From: Antedon mediterranea
Lineage: Eukaryota > Echinodermata > Crinoidea > Comatulida > Antedonidae
Direction of reading: 5' to 3'
DNA length: 60,000 nt
NCBI RefSeq assembly: GCF_964355755.1
Contig: NC_092670.1
Span: 40,785,795 to 40,845,794 of the forward strand
Part shown: piece after piece, positions 34,591 through 45,262 of the stretch
How the letters are laid out: every line of letters starts with the position of its first letter
How positions within the stretch are numbered: position 1 is the first letter of the stretch
The notes under the pieces: model-generated
What the model was told of the DNA's origin: nothing
What the model saw: only the letters and a program-made list of their open reading frames with translations
Database searches by the model: none
Translations under genes and position numbers: made by a program

Positions 34591-34849
34591 TAAAACATAT
34601 TTTAATATGCTTTGCTTTGTGAGAATCTGTACAGATGCTGTATCTTTACATAGCTTTCCAATCACATTGTCCATAATAGTGTACCAAGCCAATTAACAAC
34701 CAAATGAAATATCAAAGTATGAAATAGGATACGCTGTGTGAAATGGACAAAATCAATAATGCATACAGTTTGGTACATTACATCATTTCATCTTAATATT
34801 CTACTTTGTTTATGAAAAATAGTAGACATTAGAGAAAGATCCAGGTGAA

Positions 34850-34945
34850 ATAGGGGGAAGGGAAAATGGAAAAAAAGGGAAAATGGACAAAAAGGGAAAA
34901 TGTACAAAAAGGGAAAATGGACAAAAAGAGAAAATGGACAAAATT
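34850..34945. repeat. ~19-bp purine-rich tandem repeat
   Basis: GGGAAAATGGACAAAAA repeated about five times with small changes. Strong purine bias on the + strand. Confidence 0.85.
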
Positions 34946-36849
34946 AATAATGCATACTGTAAAGTACATCATCATTTCAATTATGTCTTGAGCACTATTC
35001 CACTTTGTTTATGAAAAATAGTAATCATTACTATTAGTAGAAGATCCAGGATTTTGAAAGATGGGAAGGGAAGGGGAGAGGAGAGAAAGGGAGGGCCTGA
35101 ACATTGTGTAATGAGGTGCTCAACTGAACACAATTAAGTGAGGGGAGATTAGTTAGGCTGGAACTTCCAACAAGGGTGCACCTCAGATTTTTGGGTTTTT
35201 TTTTTACAATTTTAACCCCCCCCCCCCCCCCAGGCAGCAAAAAACAGAATTGTAAAATGAATGTATGCTGCTCACCACCTGATGTAGTGTACATTGATTA
35301 TTGATTGATTATTTTTCTTGTTACAATGTTAAGTACCATAACATGATTTCAGCTAATTTAACAACATGAAGATGTGTTCTTACTTAATTAAATTGATATC
35401 GTAGTAAGTAAGTAGATTAAAGAAAGAAACAAGAAATTGGAATAATTAAAAATTGGTGTCTCGTCTGTGTTAGTAAACTTCTAACTAAAGCCTACTATAC
35501 AAATATATTAAAGTGTATTCACAAGCCACTATTTATAGATTGTAATCTTATATGAAATGATTAACAAATACTACTTTAAGAAGCACATTCGTTTTAAGCT
35601 TAACTCAAATGTCATAGTTAACATTAATGTCCATATGCTTTTAATCAAAACACAAGTTATATTAATGTTAATTCAGATTGGCTTTGAACTAATTGGTGTT
35701 TTCACTTTCTTTTGATTGGTTACACTTTCTTTGAATGAATTACAATTTGAATTAAAAACAAGAAATAAAATGATAATTATAATTTTCTTATGATTATCAA
35801 CCTCCTTAATCATTTTTGGTTGGGTCAACCGGCGCAGCTACTGAGTGATTAAGTTCACTTAGGTTGACCCTGGTCTCCCCAATTTCAGTTTGTTGTTGTT
35901 ATGTATATACTCAAATAGACCAAGTAAATAATGAAATGATACATTTTGAGATCTTTTTTTGTATTGATGCCACAGCTGTTGACCTATTGTGTTTTTAGAA
36001 ATGACATTTTTTTTTAAATGAATAAAATAAAATGAAAAGCATTAGACATATGGAACTTTAATTAATTTCTTTTTTTTGGATAATACAACATGGTGTAACT
36101 GTAAACTTTAACCATTCATGCACAGCTTTCAGGGATGAAGCCCAGCATTGTGTATGAGGGAAGGTGCATTTCATGCAAAAGGCACAAACAACAGGATAAA
36201 AGTCTGGTTTATGTATTTTAAATTTGTTCAAGCAAAATATATGGTATGGGGGAGCGGGAGGTTGTCTGAGGAACAATGTCTTTTGACTGTGCATTTATTG
36301 AATGTGCAAAACTCATCCAAACTAATTGTAAAATAATATTTTTGTTATATATATTAAATTGGTATTCTGTTTATAAACACTACAGCACTTAGACTACAAT
36401 TAGCGAAGACTTAATAACAACTTACTTTGAGTAGTACTCCAAAAGAATGGCATTTTAATCATTTCTGTGCAGTAGTCAACAGGGTAAACGACGGTAAATA
36501 AATACAAACGTCCTTCACACTGCGGCAAATATTTGCTTTACGCAAACTGAATCTAAAGTTGCTCTAATAAGAGCAGCAACATTATACAAACAGGTATTAA
36601 CAACATTGATATAATAATTTAGGCGCCATACATCTGAAACGTTATAATTGGTATAATATGATTTTAAATAACTGTATTTGACTTTAAAGGGAACTACAAA
36701 TATATCTAAGTGCATTCTGTTTAATAAACAATGTTATGTTGACAACAAATTAATTAATTAAAGGAGTCCATATCCCTGCTAAGTAAAGGATTCCAAGCTG
36801 AACTTAGTATAAACTAAGATGCTATATTAAGCTTTAAGAACATTCTTAA
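34946..36849. other. Non-coding DNA
   Basis: A C16-17 homopolymer lies at about 35216-35232, followed by CAGG. The frames at 35034-35294 and 36058-36336 have no recognisable domains. Nothing else identified. Confidence 0.45.
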
Positions 36850-37030
36850 TGAGATATTATTATATTAGAATTTTAATTTGGAACCAGCTTCCACTCCATA
36901 TCCGTCAATGTAAATCTCTAAAGCAATTCAAGTCACTTTACTTCTAAATTCTCACTTTTTTCAATCATTCTTGTTTGTCTTTTAGCGATGTGAGACATCG
37001 GTAAATAGCGCTTTATAAAAAGTTAGTTAT
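36850..37030 (+). pseudogene. LINE C-terminal fragment and 3' UTR
   Basis: A frame ending in TAA at 36945 reads IWNQLPLHIRQCKSLKQFKS, then LYF: the W-N-x-L-P-x-x-I-R...S-L-x-x-F-K tail seen after the RT domain of CR1/L2-like LINEs. It continues into a 3' UTR with GATGTGAGACATCGG and AAATAGCGCTTTATAAA, like the GCGCTGTATAAAT repeats at 14222. It belongs to a different subfamily from the copy at 15281. Confidence 0.72.
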
Positions 37031-37295
37031 CTCAATTTTTTTGTTGGTACTGTATATATTGTTATCTTAGTATCTACCTGACTCAGCAATTTTTTTTATC
37101 TTTAATGTTTTAATCTTTTTATAATTCTATATTCTATATATTGTTATATCAAATCACAATTAATTGTTGGAATAAAAGAATTTGAAATGTTTCAAGTTAC
37201 TGTCACTGATCAGAGTATAAAAATAAATGTTTTAAAAATAAAGTCTTTTGCAATGTAGACCTAAGGATAAAAGAGCTGCTATGTAGGTGTAAGTA

Positions 37296-37662
37296 GTGTG
37301 CTGTGATTGTTAAAAAAAAACTAATAGTGAGCACTAGTGTGCTGTGAGTGTTACAACAAAACCAATAGTAAGCACTAGTGTGCTGTGAGTGTTACAACAA
37401 AACCAATAGTAAGCACTAGTGTGCTGTGAGTGTTACAACAAAACCAATAGTAAGCACTAGTGTGCTGTGAGTGTTACAACAAAACCAATAGTAAGCACTA
37501 GTGTGCTGTGAGTGTTACAACAAAACCAATAGTAAGCACTAGTGTGCTGTGAGTGTTACAACAAAACCAATAGTAAGCACTAGTGTGCTGTGAGTGTTAC
37601 AACAAAACCAATAGTAAGCACTAGTGTGCTGTGAGTGTTACAACAAAACCAAAAGTGAGCTA
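37296..37662. repeat. 41-bp tandem array, 9 copies
   Basis: GTGTGCTGTGAGTGTTACAA then CAAAACCAATAGTAAGCACTA, period 41 from 37296 to 37624. The seven middle units look identical; the first (GATTGTTAAAAAAAAACTAA) and last (AAAAGTGAGC) are diverged, as expected for expansion from the centre. Confidence 0.95.
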
Positions 37663-37975
37663 GCAAATTCAACAGATTATCTTTGCCCTTCAATATGATT
37701 ACTTTAAATTAATCTAATATTTTGTGAATAATAATAAGCAAACAGATTGAAATTAATTTAATTACATAATGAATGAATAATTAAATTAATTGATACACCC
37801 GTATTATTGATTTTTGCAAATGGAAACCAGTAACATTGACGATATTAAGTCCTATCAAACATTTCTTTAATTTCTTTAGATTAGTAAAATCAGACTTTGA
37901 AGGGCATTTTGTAGTTTTATTAAATTTAATCACTTAAGTATTTCCTTTAATTCAATAAATATTTAAGTATTTCCC

Positions 37976-38174
37976 TTAAAGATGTATTGTCCCCCTGAAA
38001 ATATAATTATTGACATTTTTGTTGTTGAATATGCCATTTTAATGCAATATAATAGTTATACACTTTGACAAAAAATTAGATCGAAAAAAATGTGTTTACC
38101 TGAAAAAACTATATTTTAAAGCAAAAAAGAGTCAAATTTTTGGTTGAATTTTTTGGGGGACAATACATCTTTAA
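37976..38174. mobile_element. Short TIR element, family B, copy 1
   Basis: TTAA, AGATGTATTGTCCCCC ... GGGGGACAATACATCT, TTAA: a perfect 16-bp TIR flanked by TTAA on each side. The interior is ~160 bp, AT-rich and without coding capacity. Confidence 0.92.
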
Positions 38175-38724
38175 ACTTTATTTCACTTTAAGGGCAAGTC
38201 TGAATGGTGGATAGCCACTGTTACATGGATGATATTAATTTCTAACAAACATTTGCTTTCTTAACATTTCTGGTGGTAGGTAATGTTTATACTTATGACG
38301 ATAAATGAATGAGTTTTGTTTAAACTAATAGTGTTAATGTTTAATAATAATAATAAATGTCAATGATTAACAGATTGTAAATATTTCAATCTGAATTATT
38401 TCAATAATTAATCACTCATTTGTGATTTCAATTACATATAAATAATTAATATATAAATTAAGGTTTTCAATGAATAAATCAATATAAATGATAATGACGC
38501 TAGCTAGAGTACTTTGCCATTAAAAACATTTAATCTCTTTTTTCTATTGTTCTTTTCTATGATAAACACCATACTTAATAGTACTATGGTTGACGTTCTA
38601 CTACTTAACTATATTGGAGTAAAGTAAACATTAAAAACGTAAATGTCGCAGAGAAAAAACACAGCACCCTAAAAAACACAGAGGTGACGTAGTGATCAGA
38701 CTGTAACCAAGATCAACTGTCTAC

Positions 38725-38980
38725 TTAAAGATGTGTTGCCCCCCAAAAAACATGAAAAATGAAGATTAATAAAATCAGACTTTGAATATATTGTTGTGTA
38801 GTTTCAATAAAGGTAATCACTTTCATAGAAAATAATGTATTTACTTATAAAATGACAAAATAAGTGGTTAAATACAACCAATTTTTGATCAAGCTGGATA
38901 ACTTTAGGTTAAATTAAAATGGCATATTCAACAAAAAAATTTTTAAGAATTATTTTTTCAGGGGGAAAATATATCTTTAA
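38725..38980. mobile_element. Short TIR element, family B, copy 2
   Basis: TTAA, AGATGTGTTGCCCCCC ... CAGGGGGAAAATATATCT, TTAA. The interior includes CATGAAAAATGAAGATTAA and ACTTATAAAATGACAAAA, shared with copy 3, and ATGGCATATTCAACAAAAA, the reverse complement of copy 1's interior. Confidence 0.88.
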
Positions 38981-39397
38981 GAAAGAAAACTGAATGTTTG
39001 TGAAACGTTGTTGTAAGTACCATTTTTAGTACTTTCGATCTATTGGATTAACAAAAAAGAAAATTCTCTTCTCCAAAAATGTAAACTTTTGATGAAAAGA
39101 ACCCCAGTGGTGTAAGGCAGAGACCTGAGGCCCCTGGATTAGGAACCTTAACTACACACACATACACACACTTAAAGCTAAACATGGTGATTAATCTGCC
39201 ACATGGCCTTTATAATCCTGTAATATTCAAGACATTATTTCATGTTACATAATTAATATTGTGATGAATAAATTACAATTTTTAAAGCGATACAAAATTA
39301 AATGAATATATTTACGTCTTCTTGATTTCAGCCTGATAATACTAAATTGAAATTGAAGTTCTGTGTAGAAGAAAATCTGGCCGCTTATGCCCTAAGT
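38981..39397. other. Non-coding DNA
   Basis: Short CA-rich run (ACACACACATACACACAC) near 39155. Nothing else recognised. Confidence 0.5.
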
Positions 39398-39428
39398 GCA
39401 GTAACTATTATAGTTACTGCAGTAATAA
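39398..39428. repeat. Palindrome around GCAGTAACTA/TAGTTACTGC
   Basis: GCAGTAACTA TTA TAGTTACTGC is a perfect 10-bp inverted repeat with a 3-bp loop, followed by AGTAATA. It carries the CTGCAGTAA motif repeated at 39866, 39910, 40929, 41049 and 50600. Confidence 0.8.
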
Positions 39429-39609
39429 TAAAGACGAAATTCATTCCCCCACAACTCTGTGTATATTTATAATGCTAACTATAATGTTATGGTTGTACTT
39501 TTCACCTGATGAGTGTGTAAGCCCTGCTTGCATAAAAAACAAATTTGTAGTGAATAAAGTACTATGAAGTAACCAAGTTTTTTATTTGTGGCACAATGCT
39601 AACTATGTA

Positions 39610-39760
39610 TTTGAGCTGTAGCTTGGTGGTTAACATGTTTTTCCTCCAATTCAAAGGTCCATGGTTCAATCCTGAACTAGTGTCAGGGTTGTAACTCACA
39701 ACTCTTTCAACTCCACTCCCTCAAATGAGACTTGGTTTATAAGCATGATAAACTATAATT
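39610..39760 (+). mobile_element. tRNA-derived SINE
   Basis: GAGCTGTAGCTTGGTGGTTA (A box) and ATGGTTCAATCCTG (B box, about 39661), then TAGTGTCAGGGTTGTAACTC, ACTCCACTCCC and a tail AAGCATGATAAACTATAAT. Full-length relative of the copy at 31088. Confidence 0.82.
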
Positions 39761-40928
39761 ATCTATCCTTTAATTGGCGAGTTTTTGCTTTTGCTCGCTG
39801 TTAAATGAGTATGAAATAATGAGTTTGCTAACTTTGCTTAGAAACAAAAGTCAGCAGTCCTAACGTTTACTGCAGTAAGTGTTACAGTAACATCAGTAGA
39901 ATTACTCATTACTGCAGTAAGAACAACGTCAGACCATGAGCTGCATGACCTGTGTACATGGTATTACATTGTGTGTTTAAGAAAGAACCATATTGATTAT
40001 CAATTGCAACATTCATTACAAACATCTGCTATGCGTGCATGTTTCAAGAAATATCAATTTTCATAATTTCTTCCAATAGAGTACACCATTAATATCGACT
40101 GCGGAAACACTAATAAAGAATAAAAAAGAATTAATACTAATCCCCAACAACATTAATTGTGACCCCAAAACAAGTGTGTCCTTAATCAAACAACTCCTTA
40201 TCATTTAATATTATCTTATCTTGATAGATAACTTTTTAAACAATCATTAAAGTGTAAGCCTGAAGTATCTGACCCATATTATTGCACTTACAGTACAGTG
40301 GTTTTTACAAAACTCATAATCAAGTCGCAATTCCTAACGAAATTATGAAGTTACAAATGATAACATAACTGTAGCAAAATCATCAGTTAAATCGATCTAG
40401 TTGTTAGTACGAACGATTGGTACAACAATCCAATAACAAGTCGCAGCAACAACTTTGTTCGTTGTCAAATGTTAGGAGATAAATCCATAAACAAGCCCAC
40501 TGGCTCTCCACAAATTGCATTAAAGCCAAATTATGTCCTCGGATAACTCCAATTTGTTTATGTTACTGGCTAAATTTCTTTGCCTTAATCAATTTATGTA
40601 CTTGCAAGTTGCAGTGTTGAGAATTATTGATGGAACTCCAAAATATGACCTAATAACAGCCAGTATTGGTAGAATGAAATTGTATTCATCTTAGGAGAAT
40701 GTCTCAAAGCAACATCTAAACACAAACGCCAAACTTGTACAAATATTACAGGTATAACAGAACTGGTATGATCCTGTTTTAATATAATCATACCTCCTGG
40801 TTTAGCCAAAATTTGGAGAGGAAACCCCTGGGACTATACTCATCAAATACATACAGAGAAGGGAAAGTGTGTATATAAAACAACTCAGTATATAACATGG
40901 GAAAATAAGGAATCATGTCAAAATATTC
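39761..40928. other. Non-coding DNA with two CTGCAG palindromes
   Basis: TTTACTGCAGTAAG at 39867-39880 and ATTACTGCAGTAAG at 39908-39921 flank about 28 bp. No exon seen in the remainder. Confidence 0.5.
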
Positions 40929-41073
40929 TACTGCAGTTACTGCAGTAACTACTTAGTTTGTTTCAATATAGTTAATTATGATGGTAGTTTATGTCTCTGC
41001 AATGTGTATGATTACCCAGAAGCTTTAATTTGCATAATGGCTACAAAATGTAGTTACTGCAGTTACTGCAGTA
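40929..41073. mobile_element. 145-bp inverted-repeat element with CTGCAG arms
   Basis: The left arm 40929-40953 starts CTACTGCAGTTACTGCAGTA; the right arm 41049-41073 is its reverse complement with one mismatch. Each arm is itself built of overlapping TTACTGCAGTAA palindromes. The ~95-bp interior is non-coding. Probably a MITE-like foldback. Confidence 0.7.
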
Positions 41074-41157
41074 GAATCATTGTGATATGATTATTAGGTT
41101 TAGCCAAAAATAGGTGGTGCCAAAAAATCAATCAATAATTTGTGACAATATCAAAAG

Positions 41158-41225
41158 TGGTAGCTTGGTAGATGCTTGACTATCAAAACCATGGGTCCTG
41201 GGTTCAAGTTCTATCATATGATAAC
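41158..41225 (+). mobile_element. tRNA-like SINE fragment
   Basis: GTGGTAGCTTGGTAGATGCT (A box) and CTGGGTTCAAGTTCTATC (B-box region). Only the head is recognisable. Confidence 0.55.
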
Positions 41226-41713
41226 AAAACAAATCCACTCATAAATATATACGTGTAATAAGTTTATGTATATGTTTGTCCTATAAACTTGATTGCCACC
41301 TTTAAGAAGGAGAATGATTTCATTTATGGTTATCATTAATATTAGCACCATGCATTTTATGTATGTCAACCATCTTAGCAAGGATAATATGATGCAGTGT
41401 AATGAATATCAACATAACAATGTAAAGACTATATACATGTATTACGTTGACAACATGTTTTATGTTTTTAAATACATTGTCATTTTAATATCAGAAGATC
41501 CACTGAATATTAATTTCAGGTAAAATAATATGAGTGTAAAATCCAATAAAAGAAAGAAAATATGCTGTGAATTTGATACATTGGATAATTCAAGAATTTT
41601 GGGGGTTGTTTTCATATAAACAGTTACAAACTGAGAAGTGTCACAAAAATGTGGGGTTTCTTTTGTTGTGTCTCTTAACTTGTATTATATTGTAATTTTA
41701 AAATGAAGCCATG
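41226..41713. other. AT-rich non-coding DNA
   Basis: A 76-codon frame at 41293-41523 has M/I/N/Y-rich composition and no recognised motif. Nothing else seen. Confidence 0.45.
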
Positions 41714-41860
41714 TTAAGCTCTGTCTACACAGTTATCAAACTAGTTGGACAAAAAAAGTGTGATGTGCCCAAATATGGTAGTGATACACCTAAATGTGTT
41801 TGACATGGGCACATCACATTTTTTTGTCACATAAAGTTTGATAGTGTAGACAGAGCTTAA
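41714..41860. mobile_element. Short TIR element, family A, copy 8 (intact ends)
   Basis: TTAA flanks both ends (41714-41717, 41857-41860). Left TIR GCTCTGTCTACACAGTTATC with a 3-bp insertion; right TIR TTTGATAGTGTAGACAGAGC. This and copy 6 are the best for defining the ends. Confidence 0.92.
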
Positions 41861-44654
41861 TTTTGTCATCATTTTAAAATGAAACCGTGTTAAACAATGT
41901 GAATTCTAAACTGACCAATCATGTTGTTGAATGTCTTTACCTAGTATGATTGAATAGAATGATATAGATGGGTTTTCATGACATTTGCGATATAAATTAC
42001 AAAGGATGAGATGAAGAAGATAAACTAGATTGATCACATTCATGATATTCTGACAAATTTGATTAACATCTGTAATCTAGAAATATGGTTTCACCAAATT
42101 ACACCTCAGGTTATGTTTCACCTTCAGTGTGTCCTACTTTAGAAAAAAAGGAAGAAACTTTACAATTCCCCTTTTTATAATTAGTGGCATTTTCTTTCAA
42201 GGGGTGGAGGCGGAAGAAGGGAGTTTGGAGGGTGATCATGAAGCATGTAATTTACTTCTGCTACAGCTTGATAAACTAATAATAGTACTTGACCAATACA
42301 AATAGGAAACAGTAGTGGATTCAGGAATTTTTTTTTGTTATAAATATTCTGTCTAAAAAAATAGTTCATAATTTGATATTCGCTGTCTAAAGGTGTATGT
42401 ATGCCACTATCACCCTGACCCTGGGAAATCTGAGTAATAATTTGCCTTACATAGTAGACCTATTGCAATACTTATATACTGTACTTAATTTCCAACCCCC
42501 CCCCCCCCCCCCATCCCCATTGAACATCGATCATTCTGACAACAGGGGCCGACTGGACTTAATATGAAATGTTTTTACTTTCTTCATACAAACAGTACAT
42601 TTCTATAATGGTTTAAGTTTGAACTTAAGAAAGACAAATGTACATGTTTCTATACTACATAGTAAAGTCTTAGAGATGTGTACAATTATCCTATCTCAGA
42701 TCACCTGCTATAACGACTTTCACTTAAGCTTATCAACACAATGCCTTTCAAATCCTCTCAAGCGTAACGGTCAGTTGGACGATACGCGGCTCAAACCACC
42801 AAAACGAACGATTTTACTATGATTATTAAGTCTACTGTAAATGATTCAATATATTTAATAATGATAATAATAATTTATATACAGTCTTCTAGTGCATTGG
42901 ATATCAACAATAATAAGCTTTAGTCACAATTTCACACACTTAAGATATAAATGCATTTCATACGGTTTGATTCAACGGTAAATCACAAATATTATAAGCT
43001 GAGTTGGTCAGCTTTGTCTGTAGGCTAACCATATAACTCAGTAACAACAATCTCATCTAAATAGCACATAAAAGGCAACAACATATTTAAAGAAGAAACA
43101 GAATACCAATGTAATCCAACAGATCAGCACTGTCAATAAATGCTGTATGCCGCTTAGTATGAAAATTGTTTTAACGGCGTTCAATTTATTCAATTGTAGC
43201 GATTATTTATTTGATTTTCATAAAGTTACCTCAGTTTATAGTTTAGTATTAAATAAATAATAAATATAAATATATTAAATTATTTAAAAGATTGTTAAGT
43301 GTGTTTAAGCTATGTTGTTATCAAAGTAATCATTTCATTTCATTTTACTTATATTTTGGAAATGGACGTCCATAGCCTAAACTCTCTTTGCCCAGGTGTA
43401 TAAATGGCTACAATTAGAAAAAAGTTTTTTTTTATGTAAACAAGACTAAATTTAACTCTGTAACGGATGAATACATAACTTTTTGAAAAATAAAATTTAT
43501 TAGTCAATAGCAGAAATATTCTTGTCAAAGATTGCAAGATATGAAGAGCTGATCGAGCTTTATAAAGTTAAAATAGCTTTATTAATTGCACTTGTCCGTA
43601 GCATTTAGAGCCTCACCGTTGATCTTATGACATCGTTCGTGTTACCAATTCTTGCCAGTTGACATTATCACATGACCTTCTTCAATTCATTATATTGACA
43701 TAGTAATATAAAAACATGTTAAAGCATTTATGATCCTCGCATTAAAGACCTTATAGAAAAAATTGTTTTTCTATTTGTCATGGTAAAAAAAAGTTAAACC
43801 TCGAGTTAAATGTCATGAAATTTAAATTAGTCTGTAAACACAAATATTTTGTTTATAAATAATAATTGTTATGTAATTATCCAATATGGTCATTTTTGTT
43901 GAGAAAAACTATTATAACAAAAATTATAAAGAAATCATAAAAATTTTGTAAATTATGAAAAAAAACATCATCAGTAGTACCCATCAGAATTTAACTAATA
44001 ATAAGTAGGATAACAAATAAACAATTTTTTTTAAAGTCTAAAAATTAATTTTTCACAAACAATACCACAGAATATCTAAAGCAGAAATAAAAGATCTCAA
44101 ACAGCACAAATTGGTTATGCAGTAGAGAAGATAAAGTAACAAATTTGGGGTAATATCTCAACAGACCATCTAAACATTAACAATTATTTAACTCACATAA
44201 GCCTCAGGTCCGCACTTAAACCCAAAATACACCCCTATTAAAGATATTGTTGTCCAATGGTACAGTCCTTTTAATTGAAGATGCACCATACCAACAATGT
44301 TTACCATATTTAGGTCAGGAAGTCGTCTTTATAATATTTCCTTTATGATAATCCTATATAACCTTCTCCAACAAGATCGATTAAAGAGGAGCACATTTAA
44401 ACATATGTAGGCACCAGTTGTGTGTTTATACTATACAACACTTAAGATTATTAGGTGTTAATTTATACTGTACAGTAGGTGTTCGTTAATTGTTTGGCGT
44501 TAAATCACTTTTAATTTGGAGGTTCCTCATCATATAATCTGCATAAATTTTGAATGATCATTATTATTCTACTTTTCGCTGTTTTTTTTTGTTCCTCTTG
44601 ATTCCCCATCAATTTTTCAATTTGACCGTGTTTCCTAAATTTTAAATGTGAATT
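41861..44654. other. AT-rich non-coding DNA
   Basis: A poly-C tract of 17 bases lies at about 42496-42512. The 67-codon frame at 42619-42822 ends RNGQLDDTRLKPPKRTILL, fairly protein-like, but has no recognised domain. No other feature. Confidence 0.4.
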
Positions 44655-44764
44655 TCTTAATATCTAACAAAATTGTCATTTCTTTTCGTACTTCAATTAT
44701 GTATAGGACATAGAAAACCTGCTTATTAAGAATGAACTATAAATAAATAATAATAATAATAATC
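44650..44764. repeat. Duplicated segment next to the 17-bp array (unexpanded copy)
   Basis: GAATTTCTTAATATCTAACA, CATTTCTTTTCGTACTTCAA, TTATGTATAGGACATAGAAA + ACCTGCT and AGAATGAACTATAAATAAAT match the flanks of the array at 44840-45262 on both sides. At the position of the array this copy has one diverged unit-like stretch. Confidence 0.85.
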
Positions 44765-44839
44765 TTAGTCAATAACGATCAGAATTTCATAATATCTAAC
44801 AATTTTGGCATTTCTTTTTTTTACTTCAATTATGTATAG

Positions 44840-45262
44840 CACATTGAGTACCTGTGCACATTGAGTACCTGTGCACATTGAGTACCTGTGCACATTGAGT
44901 ACCTGTGCACATTGAGTACCTGTGCACATTGAGTACCTGTGCACATTGAGTACCTGTGCACATTGAGTACCTGTGCACATTGAGTACCTGTGCACATTGA
45001 GTACCTGTGCACATTGAGTACCTGTGCACATTGAGTACCTGTGCACATTGAGTACCTGTGCACATTGAGTACCTGTGCACATTGAGTACCTGTGCACATT
45101 GAGTACCTGTGCACATTGAGTACCTGTGCACATTGAGTACCTGTGCACATTGAGTACCTGTGCACATTGAGTACCTGTGCACATTGAGTACCTGTGCACA
45201 TTGAGTACCTGTGCACATTGAGTACCTGTGCACATTGAGTACCTGTGCACATTGAGTACCTG
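44840..45262. repeat. 17-bp tandem array, ~25 copies
   Basis: CACATTGAGTACCTGTG repeated without visible mismatch from 44840 to 45262. Because 17 is not a multiple of 3 and no phase gives a stop, all three minus-strand frames stay open and cycle through the same peptide; these are not genes. Confidence 0.97.

Noticed and set aside
42619-42822. Candidate exon ending RNGQLDDTRLKPPKRTILL
   Set aside because: Some protein-like text, but no recognisable family, no clear splice sites and upstream half is AT-rich noise.
44765-45252. Long overlapping minus-strand open frames (135-161 codons)
   Set aside because: They are the 17-bp tandem repeat read in each frame; the same cyclic peptide appears in all three, so they reflect a stop-free unit rather than a gene.
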